Source: Nocardioides alkalitolerans
GTDB lineage: Bacteria; Actinomycetota; Actinomycetes; Propionibacteriales; Nocardioidaceae
DNA length: 64,000 nt
Direction: 5' to 3'
NCBI GenBank assembly: GCA_038184435.1
Contig: CP116227.1
Span: forward strand, 620,001-684,000
In this document: piece by piece, positions 51,167 through 60,115 of the stretch
Numbering within the stretch: the first letter of the stretch is position 1
Layout: the number at the start of each line of letters is the position of its first letter
Program-made: the position numbers and the translations under genes
Notes under the pieces: generated by a model
Told to the model about the DNA's origin: nothing
What the model saw: only the letters and a program-made list of their open reading frames with translations
The model's database searches: none

Positions 51167-52240
51167 TCAGGCCGCGCCCGGCTTGAACAGCGCGCTGGGG
51201 GCGGCCTGCTCGCCCACGACCTCGAACCGCTGGCGGGGCAGCGCGTCGGGGTTGTGGGCCTGCACCCAGCCGACGAGCCGCTCGCGCACGAAGCAGCGCA
51301 GGTCGAAGAGCGTGCCGGGGTCGTCGGCGGTGACGCTGGCGCGCACCTGCACGAAGCCCTGCACGGCGCTGGTGACGACGAGACCGCTGGAGCGGCCGTT
51401 GTAGAGCGACGTCTCGCCGAGGCAGCGCTCGAACTCCGCCCGGAGCCCCTGGAGGTCGATGCGCCAGTCGAGGTCGAGCTCGACGGTGCCCATCATCTCG
51501 GAGTCCTTGCGGGTCCAGTTCTGGAAGGGCGTGTTGGTGAAGTAGGTGCAGGGGAGCACCAGGCGGCGGTCGTCCCAGAGCTTCACCACGACGTACGACA
51601 GCGTGATCTCCTCGATCGTGCCGTACTCGTCCTCCACGATGACGACGTCGTCGATGCGGATCGCGTCGCTGAAGGCCAGCTGCATCCCGGCGAACAGGTT
51701 GCCCAGCGTCGACTGGGCGGCGAGGGCCGCGACGACGGAGACGAGACCGGCCGAGGCGAGCAGGCTCGCGCCGACGGCGCGCACGCCGTCGAAGCTGAGC
51801 AGCACGGCGCCGAAGGCGAGCACCACGATCGCGACCACCACGACGCGGCGCGCGACCTGCACCTGCGTGCGGATGCGCTTGGCGTTGCGGGGGTCCAGCT
51901 CGAGGTCGGCGCGGCGCAGGGCTGCGTCGACCACGAAGAGCACGACGACGGCGAGCAGCCAGGCGCCGTTGACGATGACGAGGATGCGCAGCCCGAGGGC
52001 GAGGGTGTCCCACATCTCGGCGCCGTCGCCGCGCGGTCGGTTGGCGGCCACGACGGCGTTGAGGCCGACGACGAGCACCAGCACCCGGAAGGGGAAGCGG
52101 GCGGCGCGGACGAGGGCCTCTGCGGGGGGCCAGCGGCGTCCTAGGCGCTTGACGGCAGCGGGCACGGCGAACCCCAGCGCGACGGCCACGGCGACGACGA
52201 TCCCCGTGGACACGAGCAGGTCGGTGATTCCTGAGGGCAT
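51167..52240 (-). CDS. MscS-family mechanosensitive ion channel
   Basis: A 357-residue MscS-type channel. About four TM helices (residues 5-120 region) precede the pore-lining helix with the Gly/Ala ridge, GASLLASAGLVSVVAALAAQSTLGNLFAGMQLAFSDAIRIDDVVIV, and then the beta domain EYGTIEEITLSYVVVKLWDDRRLVLPCTYFTN. The channel opens on membrane tension and releases osmolytes. ATG 52240 has a degenerate CACCGT box at 6 bases. It is divergent from the kdp genes, both dealing with osmotic balance, but shared control is only inferred. Confidence 0.9.
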   Translation of the reverse strand: MPSGITDLLVSTGIVVAVAVALGFAVPAAVKRLGRRWPPAEALVRAARFPFRVLVLVVGLNAVVAANRPRGDGAEMWDTLALGLRILVIVNGAWLLAVVVLFVVDAALRRADLELDPRNAKRIRTQVQVARRVVVVAIVVLAFGAVLLSFDGVRAVGASLLASAGLVSVVAALAAQSTLGNLFAGMQLAFSDAIRIDDVVIVEDEYGTIEEITLSYVVVKLWDDRRLVLPCTYFTNTPFQNWTRKDSEMMGTVELDLDWRIDLQGLRAEFERCLGETSLYNGRSSGLVVTSAVQGFVQVRASVTADDPGTLFDLRCFVRERLVGWVQAHNPDALPRQRFEVVGEQAAPSALFKPGAA

Positions 52241-52297
52241 CACCCCACGGTGGCAAAGACCCGGGGGGTCAGCCAAGTGAGACGCCTCGCACCCCGG

Positions 52298-52372
52298 TGA
52301 GAAAGCACTGAGAAGTCGGACCGTCAGGGTCCCGTCAGCGCGCGCGCCACCGGCGTCAAGGAACCGTCAAGG
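52298..52372. promoter_or_regulatory. Three pairs of 11-bp-spaced direct repeats before kdpF (candidate KdpE sites)
   Basis: TGAGAA at 52298 and 52309; CGTCAGGG at 52322 and CGTCAGCG at 52333; CGTCAAGG at 52354 and 52365. Within each pair the offset is 11 bp, one helical turn, as expected for an OmpR/PhoB-type dimer. The encoded KdpE is the obvious candidate. Confidence 0.5.
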
Positions 52373-52412
52373 CGGGTGGGGCGCGCCCTCGCCCGGGAGC
52401 ACGATCCGGGGC

Positions 52413-52544
52413 GTGAACGACGTCCTCTACGTGGCGCTCACCCTCGGGGTGATCGCCCTCCTCACGCTGCTCGTCGGCGTGCTCGACCGGGACCGGTCGG
52501 CCGTCCCGCCCCCCGGACCCTCCGACGGCGGTGCCGGCCGGTGA
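52413..52544 (+). CDS. kdpF: KdpF-like small membrane subunit
   Basis: A 43-residue protein starting at GTG 52413. One transmembrane helix (VALTLGVIALLTLLVGVL) fills residues 7-24, and the tail is charged and Pro-rich (DRDRSAVPPPGPSDGG). KdpF is a tiny stabilising subunit of the KdpFABC potassium pump; the position directly before kdpA with a GTGA overlap (52541-52544) supports this. It is longer at the C-terminus than E. coli KdpF. It is below usual automated length limits. Confidence 0.75.
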   Translation: MNDVLYVALTLGVIALLTLLVGVLDRDRSAVPPPGPSDGGAGR

Positions 52545-54205
52545 GCGAGCTCCTCCCCGCCATCGGCCAGGTGCTCGCCCTCGTGGTGGTGCTGGTCCTG
52601 GCCGTGCCGCTCCTCGGGCGTCACCTGGCCCACACCTACACCGCGCCCGGCCACCTCGCCGTCGAGCGGGGCGCCTACCGCCTCCTGCGGATCGACCCCG
52701 ACGCCGACCAGCACTGGCGCACCTACGCGCTGTCGGTGCTCGGCTTCTCCCTGGTGGGCGTCCTCGCCCTGTACGCCGTGCTCCGGCTCCAGCAGCACCT
52801 GCCGCTCTCGCTCGGCTTCGGGGCGCTCCCCGCGGACGGCGCCTGGAACACCGCCGTGAGCTTCGTGACCAACACGAACTGGCAGTGGTACGCGGGCGAG
52901 GCCACGCTCGGTCACCTCGCGCAGGCGTCGGGCCTGACGGTGCAGAACTTCGTCTCGGCGGCCACCGGCATGGCCGTGGCGGCCGCCTTCGCCCGCGCCC
53001 TGTCCCGCAGCGGCGCCGGCGGCCGGATCGGCAACTTCTGGACGGACCTCGTGCGGGGCACCGTCCGGGTGCTCCTGCCGATGGCCTTCGTCGCCGCGGT
53101 GCTCCTGGCGCTCCTCGGCGTGGTGCAGAACCTGGCGGGGGCCCGCACGGTCTCCACCCTGACCGGCGGCGAGCAGTCGGTCCCCGGCGGCCCCGTGGCC
53201 AGCCAGGAGGCGATCAAGCAGCTCGGCACGAACGGCGGCGGGTTCTTCAACGCGAACTCGGCCCACCCGTTCGAGAACCCGACCCCGCTGACGAACCTGG
53301 TCGCGATCGTGCTGATGCTGCTCCTCCCGTTCGCGATGGCGTGGGCCTTCGGCCTCATCGTGGGTGACCGTCGCCAGGGCGCGGCCGTGCTGGCCGCGAT
53401 GGGCCTGCTCCTCGTCGTGGGGATCGTCCTGCTCACCTGGGCGGAGATGGCCGGCCCGGGCACCGTGCCGCACGCCGCGGGCGGCGCGCTGGAGGGCAAG
53501 GAGACACGCTTCGGCACGGCGGGGTCGGCCCTCTTCGCCGCGGTGACCACCGGCACCTCGACCGGCGCGGTGAACTCCCTGCACGACTCGTTCACCGCGC
53601 CCGGCGGCGGCGTCGCCATGGTCGGCATGCTCCTCGGCGAGGTCTCGCCCGGCGGCGTCGGCTCCGGTCTCTACGGCATGCTCGTGCTCGCGGTCGTGAC
53701 AGTGTTCATCGCGGGCCTCATGGTGGGGCGCACACCGGAGTACCTCGGCAAGAAGATCGGCCAGCGCGAGATCGTGCTCGTGGCGATCTACGTGCTCGCC
53801 TCGCCGTTCCTCGTGCTCGTCGGGCTCGCCGTGGCGCTCAGCGTCCCGGCCGGCGTGGCGGGGCTGCAGGAGGACGGCGCGCACGGGCTCAGCGAGGCGC
53901 TCTACGCCCTCGCCTCGGCCTCCAACAACAACGGCAGCGCCTTCGGCGGCCTGACGTCGGGCACCCCCTTCTGGAACACCCTGCTCGGTCTGGCCATGTT
54001 CCTCGGCCGGTTCCTGCCGCTCGTGCTGGTGCTCGCGCTGGCCGGTCGGTTCGCCACTGCGCAGCGCGTGCCCGCCGGGCCCGGCACCCTGCCGACCCAC
54101 CGTCCCCTCTTCGTCACCCTCCTCGTGGGCGTCGCGCTGGTCGTGGTCGGTCTGACCTTCGTGCCCGTGCTCGTCCTCGGCCCGATCGTGGAGTCCCTCT
54201 CGTGA
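52541..54205 (+). CDS. kdpA: Potassium-transporting ATPase subunit KdpA
   Basis: A 554-residue KdpA, a channel-like subunit of the superfamily of K+ transporters. The four pore repeats can be recognised: SFVTNTNWQWYAGE, GTNGGGFFNANSAHPFENPTP, AAVTTGTSTGAVNSLHDS and ASASNNNGSAFGGLTSG. It forms the selectivity filter and conducts K+ towards KdpB. GTG 52541 overlaps kdpF by 4 bases. Ten TM segments are visible. kdpB overlaps the 3' end (GTGA at 54202). Confidence 0.95.
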   Translation: MSELLPAIGQVLALVVVLVLAVPLLGRHLAHTYTAPGHLAVERGAYRLLRIDPDADQHWRTYALSVLGFSLVGVLALYAVLRLQQHLPLSLGFGALPADGAWNTAVSFVTNTNWQWYAGEATLGHLAQASGLTVQNFVSAATGMAVAAAFARALSRSGAGGRIGNFWTDLVRGTVRVLLPMAFVAAVLLALLGVVQNLAGARTVSTLTGGEQSVPGGPVASQEAIKQLGTNGGGFFNANSAHPFENPTPLTNLVAIVLMLLLPFAMAWAFGLIVGDRRQGAAVLAAMGLLLVVGIVLLTWAEMAGPGTVPHAAGGALEGKETRFGTAGSALFAAVTTGTSTGAVNSLHDSFTAPGGGVAMVGMLLGEVSPGGVGSGLYGMLVLAVVTVFIAGLMVGRTPEYLGKKIGQREIVLVAIYVLASPFLVLVGLAVALSVPAGVAGLQEDGAHGLSEALYALASASNNNGSAFGGLTSGTPFWNTLLGLAMFLGRFLPLVLVLALAGRFATAQRVPAGPGTLPTHRPLFVTLLVGVALVVVGLTFVPVLVLGPIVESLS

Positions 54206-56214
54206 ACGCACTGCTGGATCCCGCGCAGCTCGCCACCGCCCTGCCCGGTGCCCTGCGCAAGCTCGACCCGCGGGCCCTGCTCGCCACGCCCGTCATGCTC
54301 GTCGTCGAGGTCGGCGCCGTGCTCACCACGGTCATCGCGGCGCTCGACCCGAGCGTGCTCGGCTGGTCGGTCACCGTCTGGCTCTGGCTCACCGTCCTCT
54401 TCGGCAACCTCGCCGAGTCGGTCGCCGAGGGCCGGGGCAAGGCGCAGGCGGCGAGCCTGCGGGCGCTGCAGTCGGAGACGACGGCGCGGCGCCGTACGGC
54501 GGGTGGTCACCTCGAGGAGGTCCCCAGCACCGCGCTGCGCGTGGGTGACCTGGTGGTCGTCGAGGCGGGGGAGCGGATCCCCGGCGACGGTGACGTCGTC
54601 GAGGGTGTCGCGTCCGTCGACGAGTCGGCGGTGACGGGCGAGTCCGCTCCGGTCATCCGCGAGTCGGGGGGTGACCGGTGCGCCGTGACGGGCGGCACGA
54701 CGGTGCTGTCGGACCGCATCGTCGTGCGGATCACGTCGAACCCGGGGCAGTCGTTCGTCGACCGGATGATCGGCCTCGTCGAGGGCTCGGAGCGGCAGCG
54801 CACCCCCAACGAGATCGCACTCAACGTGCTGCTCGGCGCGCTCACCGCGGTGTTCGTGGTGGTCTGCGTGACGCTGTGGTTCGTCGCCGACTTCGCCGGG
54901 GCCCGCGTCCCGGTGCTCGTGCTGGCCGCCCTGCTCGTCTGCCTCATCCCCACCACCATCGGCGCGCTCCTCTCCGCCATCGGCATCGCGGGCATGGACC
55001 GGCTCGTGCGCCGCAAAGTGCTCGCCATGTCGGGCCGTGCGGTCGAGGCGGCGGGCGACGTCGACGTGCTGCTGCTCGACAAGACCGGCACGATCACCTA
55101 CGGCAACCGTCGCGCCCACGAGGTGCTCGAGGTGCCCGGGGTGCCGCGCGCCGACCTGGTCGAGGCCGCGCTCCTCGCCTCGCTGGCCGACGAGACGCCC
55201 GAGGGGCGCAGCATCGTCGAGCTGCTCACGCCCGAGCAGCCCGGCGCCGCGCTCCCCGTCGGCGCCGTGCTGGTGCCGTTCAGCGCCACGACCCGGTCGA
55301 GCGGGTTCGACGCGGGCCCGCGCCAGGTCCGCAAGGGCGCCGCGTCCGCCGTCGGCGGATGGGTGCGGGAGTCCGGCGGAACCGAGCCGCCCGCGCTGCT
55401 CGCCGCGGTCGACGAGGTGAGCGCCTCCGGTGGCACCCCGCTGGTGGTCGCCGAGCGTGTCGGCGACGCCCCGGCACGGCTCCTCGGCGTCATCCACCTC
55501 AAGGACGTCGTCAAGGAGGGCATGCGGGAGCGCTTCGACGAGCTGCGGGCGATGGGCATCCGCACCGTGATGGTGACGGGCGACAACGCGGTGACCGCCG
55601 CGGCGATCGCTGCGGAGGCGGGCGTCGACGACGTCCTCGCCGAGGCCACGCCGGAGGACAAGATGCGCCTCATCCGTCGGGAGCAGGCCGGCGGCCGGAT
55701 GGTGGCGATGTGCGGCGACGGCACCAACGACGCCCCGGCGCTCGCGCAGGCCGACGTGGGCGTCGCCATGAACACGGGCACGACCGCGGCCAAGGAGGCC
55801 GGCAACATGGTCGACCTCGACTCCGACCCGACGAAGCTCATCGAGGTCGTCGAGATCGGCAAGCAGCTGCTCATCACCCGCGGCGCGCTGACGACCTTCT
55901 CCGTGGCCAACGACGTGGCGAAGTACTTCGCCATCCTCCCGGCCCTCTTCGTCGTCGCGTTCCCGCAGCTCGACGTGCTCAACGTGATGCGGCTGTCGTC
56001 GCCGGAGTCCGCGATCCTCTCGGCCGTCGTGTTCAACGCGCTCGTCATCGTCGCGCTCATCCCGCTGGCGCTGCGCGGTGTCGCCTACCGGCCGGGCCCG
56101 GCCGACGCGCTGCTGCGCCGCAACCTGCTCGTCTACGGGGTCGGCGGGCTCGTCGCACCGTTCGTCGGCATCAAGCTCCTCGACCTCGTCGTCTCCCTGC
56201 TGCCCGGTCTGTGA
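54202..56214 (+). CDS. kdpB: Potassium-transporting ATPase subunit KdpB (P-type ATPase)
   Basis: A 670-residue P-type ATPase. The phosphorylation motif DKTGTITYGN (Asp293), the actuator VDESAVTGESAPV, the nucleotide domain KGAASAV and the GDGTNDAPALAQADVGVAMN hinge are intact. ATP hydrolysis by KdpB drives K+ through KdpA. GTG 54202 overlaps kdpA. An N-terminal Ala/Leu-rich segment of about 20 residues precedes the first TM (PVMLVVEVGAVLTTVIAAL). A 27-base gap precedes kdpC. Confidence 0.96.
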   Translation: MNALLDPAQLATALPGALRKLDPRALLATPVMLVVEVGAVLTTVIAALDPSVLGWSVTVWLWLTVLFGNLAESVAEGRGKAQAASLRALQSETTARRRTAGGHLEEVPSTALRVGDLVVVEAGERIPGDGDVVEGVASVDESAVTGESAPVIRESGGDRCAVTGGTTVLSDRIVVRITSNPGQSFVDRMIGLVEGSERQRTPNEIALNVLLGALTAVFVVVCVTLWFVADFAGARVPVLVLAALLVCLIPTTIGALLSAIGIAGMDRLVRRKVLAMSGRAVEAAGDVDVLLLDKTGTITYGNRRAHEVLEVPGVPRADLVEAALLASLADETPEGRSIVELLTPEQPGAALPVGAVLVPFSATTRSSGFDAGPRQVRKGAASAVGGWVRESGGTEPPALLAAVDEVSASGGTPLVVAERVGDAPARLLGVIHLKDVVKEGMRERFDELRAMGIRTVMVTGDNAVTAAAIAAEAGVDDVLAEATPEDKMRLIRREQAGGRMVAMCGDGTNDAPALAQADVGVAMNTGTTAAKEAGNMVDLDSDPTKLIEVVEIGKQLLITRGALTTFSVANDVAKYFAILPALFVVAFPQLDVLNVMRLSSPESAILSAVVFNALVIVALIPLALRGVAYRPGPADALLRRNLLVYGVGGLVAPFVGIKLLDLVVSLLPGL

Positions 56215-56241
56215 CCGGCCATCCACCCGAAGGACACCGAA

Positions 56242-56868
56242 GTGAGAGACCTCCTCGCCCTGCTCCGCCAGAGCCTGGCCGGGCTGCGGGTGCTCGTCGC
56301 CGCGACCGTGCTGCTCGGCGTCGCCTACCCCCTCGTCGTCACCGGCATCGCGCAGGTCGCCGTGCCGTGGCAGGCGAACGGCTCCCTCCTCACCGAGGCG
56401 GGGGAGCGCACGACGGACGCCGACGCTGCCATCGGCTCCGCGCTCCTCGGCCAGGCGACCGACGACGACACCCTCTTCCAGCCGCGGCCCTCGGCGGCCG
56501 GCGACGGCTGGGACGGGCTCGCCAGCGGCGGCTCGAACCTGGGACCGGAGAGCCCCGAGCTCCTCGCGCTCGTCGAGGAGCGACGGGCCGAGGTCGCCGC
56601 CCGGGAGGGCGTGGACCCCGCCGACGTGCCGCCCGACGCGCTCACCGCCTCCGGATCGGGGCTCGACCCGCAGATCTCGCCGGCGTACGCCGCGCTGCAG
56701 GTGCCCCGCGTCGCCGCGGCCAACGGGCTGGACGAGGCCGCCGTGCGCGACCTCGTGGCCGAGCACACCGCGGGTCGGACGCTGGGGGTCCTCGGCGAGC
56801 CGCGGGTGGACGTGCTCGAGCTCAACATCGCGGTGCGCGCCGCCCGTGACGCCGGTGCGGGCGACTAG
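56242..56868 (+). CDS. kdpC: Potassium-transporting ATPase subunit KdpC
   Basis: A 208-residue KdpC with one N-terminal TM (LRVLVAATVLLGVAYPLVVTGIAQVA) and an extracytoplasmic domain: GSALLGQATDDDTLFQPRPSAAG, SGGSNLGPESPELLALV, PPDALTASGSGLDPQISPAYAALQVPRVAAANGLDE, and AEHTAGRTLGVLGEPRVDVLELN. KdpC is needed for high-affinity K+ binding by the complex. GTG 56242 follows CGAAGGAC. Its TAG stop forms the start of the TAGGTT box that serves kdpD. Confidence 0.94.
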   Translation: MRDLLALLRQSLAGLRVLVAATVLLGVAYPLVVTGIAQVAVPWQANGSLLTEAGERTTDADAAIGSALLGQATDDDTLFQPRPSAAGDGWDGLASGGSNLGPESPELLALVEERRAEVAAREGVDPADVPPDALTASGSGLDPQISPAYAALQVPRVAAANGLDEAAVRDLVAEHTAGRTLGVLGEPRVDVLELNIAVRAARDAGAGD

Positions 56869-56871
56869 GTT
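56866..56871 (+). promoter_or_regulatory. -10 box TAGGTT before kdpD
   Basis: TAGGTT is 7 bases before ATG 56879 and overlaps the kdpC stop codon. kdpDE could thus have an internal leaderless promoter. Confidence 0.45.
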
Positions 56872-56878
56872 GGCGTCC

Positions 56879-59398
56879 ATGACGGCCGAGCCCCCCGCGC
56901 GCGGACGCCTCACCGTCTACCTCGGCGCCGCCCCCGGCGTCGGCAAGACCTACGCGATGCTGGGCGAGGCGCACCGTCGGCGCGCGCGGGGTACGGACGT
57001 GGTCGTCGGGTACGTCGAGACCCATGGCCGGCCCTTCACCGTCGCGCAGCTCGATGGCCTCGAGGTGCTCCCGCGTCGTACGGTCTCCTACCGCGGAGCC
57101 ACCCTCACCGAGATGGACACCGACGCGGTGATCGCGCGACGGCCCGCCGTCGTGCTCGTCGACGAGCTGGCGCACACGAACGCGCCGGGCTCGCGCCACG
57201 AGAAGCGGGCGGCCGACGTGGAGGCGATCCGGGCCGCCGGGATCGACGTGGTGACGACGGTCAACATCCAGCACCTGGAGTCGCTCAACGACGAGGTGGA
57301 GCGGATCACCGGGGTGCGGCAGCGGGAGACCGTGCCCGACGAGGTCGTGCGGTCCGCCGAGCAGATCCAGCTCGTCGACATGGCCCCCGACGCCCTGCGG
57401 CGGCGGATGGCGCACGGCAACGTCTACCGGCCGGAGAACGTCGACGCGTCCTTGACGTCGTACTTCCGCGTCGGCAACCTCACCGCCCTCCGCGAGCTGG
57501 CCCTGCTCTGGCTCGCGGACCGGGTCGACGCGGCGCTGGGCGACTACCGGCGGGAGCACCGCATCTCGACACCCTGGCCCGCGAAGGAGCGGATCGTGGT
57601 CGCGGTGACGGGTGGTCCCGAGAGCGAGACCCTGCTGCGGCGCGGTGCCCGGCTGGCGCAGCGGGCCGCGGGCGCGGAGCTGCTCGCCCTCCACGTCATC
57701 GCGACGGACGGGCTGCGGGGCGCGCCCGCGGGCAGCGTCGAGCGCTCGGAGCAGCTGGTCGCCTCCCTCGGCGGGACCTTCCACACGGTCGCCGCCGACG
57801 ACGTGCCGAGCGCCGTCGTCGACTTCGCCGTCGGGGTGAACGCGACGATGGTCGTCGTCGGGGTGTCCCGGCACGGCCGGCTCCGGCGGCTCGTGGCCGG
57901 CACGACGGGGGACCGGATCGCGTCGCTGGCGGGGGCGATCGACGTCCACCTCGTCACCCACGACAACGTGGCGCGTCTCGCCCGCGCGCGGTCGGCGCCC
58001 AGCCCGCTGAGCGCGGCGCGTCAGGTGCTGGGGTGGGTGCTGGCCCTGGTGCTGCCCCTCGGCTTCGGGGCGGTGCTGCACGAGGTCACCGTCACCGACG
58101 ACCTGCCGCTGGCGAGCCTGCTCCTGCTGGCGACCACGGTGCTGGTCGCCCTCGTCGGCGGCCTCCTGCCGTCCCTGCTCGCGGCGCTCCTCGGCTTCGT
58201 GGCGCTCAACCTGTGGTTCACGCAGCCGGTCGGCAACCTGACCGTCGCCGAGCCGCGCAACGCCCTGACCCTCGCGGTGTTCCTGGCCGTGGCCGCTGCG
58301 GTCGCCTCCGTGGTGGACCGGGCGTCGCGACGGGCCGCGGAGTCGTTGCGGGCCCGCACCGAGGCCGCGACGACGGCGGCCCTCTCCCGCTCCGTCCTGA
58401 CCGGTCAGGACACCGCGGAGGCCGTCGTGCTCCGCGTGCGGGAGGTGTTCGGGCAGGAGGGAGTCGCCCTCCTGGCCCGCGACGGCGCCACGTGGCGGAC
58501 GGTCGCCGCGACGGGCGACGCCGCCGTCGAGCCGTCCGGGGGCGCGACGCGGGCCCAGGTCGACGACGACCACGTCCTGGTGCTGTGCGGCGAGCCGCTG
58601 CGGGTGCAGGACCGCCGCGTGCTGGAGGCGTTCGCCGTGCAGGCCGGTCTCGTGCTCGAGTACCGCCGCCTCCGCGCCCGCGAGGAGCGCGCCGCCGCGC
58701 TCGAGAGCGCGGAGTCCACGACGACCGCCATCCTGCGGGCGGTGTCGCACGACCTCCGCACCCCGCTCGCGACGATGCGGGCGAGCGTGGACGGCCTCGT
58801 CGCCGAGGCGACCGGCTCGGCGGGCACGCTCACGGCGGAGGACCGGGCCGCCCTCGTGGAGTCGGTCGACGACGCCACCGACCAGCTCGAGCGCCTCATC
58901 GACAACCTGCTGGACCTGTCCCGCCTCCAGACCGGGGTGCTGCACCCCACGCTGCGCGACCTCAGCCTGCTCGAGGTGCTGCCGCTCGCCGTCGCGGGCC
59001 ACGCGCCCGGGGTCGTGTCGCTCGAGATGGAGGAGTCCACGCCGCTCGTCCGCACCGATCCGGGGCTGGTCGAGCGCGTCGTGGCCAACCTCGTCGGCAA
59101 CGCGGTCCGGGTCTCGCGGGGGACGCCGGTCCGCGTGCTCGCCCACGCCGGTCCCGAGCGGGTCGACGTGCTCGTCGTGGACCGCGGCCCCGGCGTACCG
59201 CCCGCGCAGCGGCTCCGCATGTTCGAGCCGTTCCAGCGGCTCTCCGACACCGGTGGTGGCGGGCTCGGCCTCGGCCTGGCCGTGGCGCGAGGGCTGACCG
59301 AGGCGGTCGGCGGCACCCTGGAGGCGGAGGACACGCCCGGCGGCGGGCTCACGCTCGTGCTGTCGTTGCCGCGCGCGGGGGAGGGGAGGACCGGATGA
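56879..59398 (+). CDS. kdpD: Sensor histidine kinase KdpD
   Basis: An 839-residue KdpD: N-terminal KdpD domain with P-loop GAAPGVGKT (about residues 17-25) and VELAHTN-type region (VDELAHTNAPGSRHEKR), a USP domain (about 235-355), four TM helices (about 380-485), a GAF domain (about 500-615), and the kinase core with His624 in AVSHDLRTPLATMRAS, then NLVGNAV and GLGLGLAVARGL. It senses low K+ and osmotic change and phosphorylates KdpE. ATG 56879 is used rather than the longer GTG frame, because the TAGGTT box precedes it. Confidence 0.95.
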   Translation: MTAEPPARGRLTVYLGAAPGVGKTYAMLGEAHRRRARGTDVVVGYVETHGRPFTVAQLDGLEVLPRRTVSYRGATLTEMDTDAVIARRPAVVLVDELAHTNAPGSRHEKRAADVEAIRAAGIDVVTTVNIQHLESLNDEVERITGVRQRETVPDEVVRSAEQIQLVDMAPDALRRRMAHGNVYRPENVDASLTSYFRVGNLTALRELALLWLADRVDAALGDYRREHRISTPWPAKERIVVAVTGGPESETLLRRGARLAQRAAGAELLALHVIATDGLRGAPAGSVERSEQLVASLGGTFHTVAADDVPSAVVDFAVGVNATMVVVGVSRHGRLRRLVAGTTGDRIASLAGAIDVHLVTHDNVARLARARSAPSPLSAARQVLGWVLALVLPLGFGAVLHEVTVTDDLPLASLLLLATTVLVALVGGLLPSLLAALLGFVALNLWFTQPVGNLTVAEPRNALTLAVFLAVAAAVASVVDRASRRAAESLRARTEAATTAALSRSVLTGQDTAEAVVLRVREVFGQEGVALLARDGATWRTVAATGDAAVEPSGGATRAQVDDDHVLVLCGEPLRVQDRRVLEAFAVQAGLVLEYRRLRAREERAAALESAESTTTAILRAVSHDLRTPLATMRASVDGLVAEATGSAGTLTAEDRAALVESVDDATDQLERLIDNLLDLSRLQTGVLHPTLRDLSLLEVLPLAVAGHAPGVVSLEMEESTPLVRTDPGLVERVVANLVGNAVRVSRGTPVRVLAHAGPERVDVLVVDRGPGVPPAQRLRMFEPFQRLSDTGGGGLGLGLAVARGLTEAVGGTLEAEDTPGGGLTLVLSLPRAGEGRTG

Positions 59399-60102
59399 GC
59401 GACCGGCTGAGCGACCGGACGGGTCCGAAGGTGCTCGTGGTCGACGACGAGCCGGCCCTGGCCCGCGCGCTGGCGATCAACCTCCGCGCCCACGGCTGGG
59501 AGGTCGTGACGGCCGCCGACGGCCGTGGGGCCCTGGAGGCCGCCGCCTCCACCCACCCCGACGTCGTGCTGCTCGACCTCGGGCTGCCGGACCTCGACGG
59601 CACCGAGGTCATCGCCGGACTGCGCGGGTGGACCTCCGTGCCCATCGTCGTGCTGTCGGCGCGGCAGCACGGCGAGGACAAGGTGGAGGCCCTCGACCTG
59701 GGGGCCGACGACTACGTGACGAAGCCGTTCGCGATGAACGAGCTGCTGGCGCGCCTGCGTGCCGCCGTACGGCGCGGGGCCGGCCCCGCCGCGGCCCCCG
59801 ACCCGGTCGTCGAGGTCGGTGACCTCGCCATCGACCTCGCCCGCAAGAAGGTCGCGCGTGGCGGCGTCGACGTGCGGCTGACGCCGACGGAGTGGGGGTT
59901 CCTCGAGGTGCTCGCCCGCAACGTCGGTCGGCTGGTGACCCGTGAGCAGGTGCTGCGGGAGGTGTGGGGCCCGGGGTACGAGCACGAGACGCACTACCTG
60001 CGGGTCTACGCGGCGCAGCTGCGCGGCAAGCTCGAGGCCGACCCCGCGCACCCGCGGCACCTCGTCACGTCGGCGGGGCTGGGCTACACGCTCGAGCCCT
60101 GA
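59395..60102 (+). CDS. kdpE: Response regulator KdpE
   Basis: A 235-residue OmpR/PhoB-type regulator. The receiver holds VLVVDDEPALARAL, the phosphoacceptor Asp in VVLLDLGLPDLDG (about residue 62) and DDYVTKPF with the conserved Lys; the C-terminal winged helix (about 140-232) has LTPTEWGFLEVLARNVGRLVTREQVLREVWG and YLRVYAAQLRGKLE. It activates kdpFABC. The ATG overlaps kdpD (ATGA at 59395). Direct repeats with 11-bp spacing upstream of kdpF are plausible binding sites. Confidence 0.95.
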   Translation: MSDRLSDRTGPKVLVVDDEPALARALAINLRAHGWEVVTAADGRGALEAAASTHPDVVLLDLGLPDLDGTEVIAGLRGWTSVPIVVLSARQHGEDKVEALDLGADDYVTKPFAMNELLARLRAAVRRGAGPAAAPDPVVEVGDLAIDLARKKVARGGVDVRLTPTEWGFLEVLARNVGRLVTREQVLREVWGPGYEHETHYLRVYAAQLRGKLEADPAHPRHLVTSAGLGYTLEP

Positions 60103-60115
60103 CCCCGGCGCGCCC

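Noticed and set aside
56846..56878. GTG 56846 as the kdpD start
   Set aside because: It lies within kdpC; KdpD proteins normally begin shortly before GRLTVYLGAAPGVGKT, matching ATG 56879.
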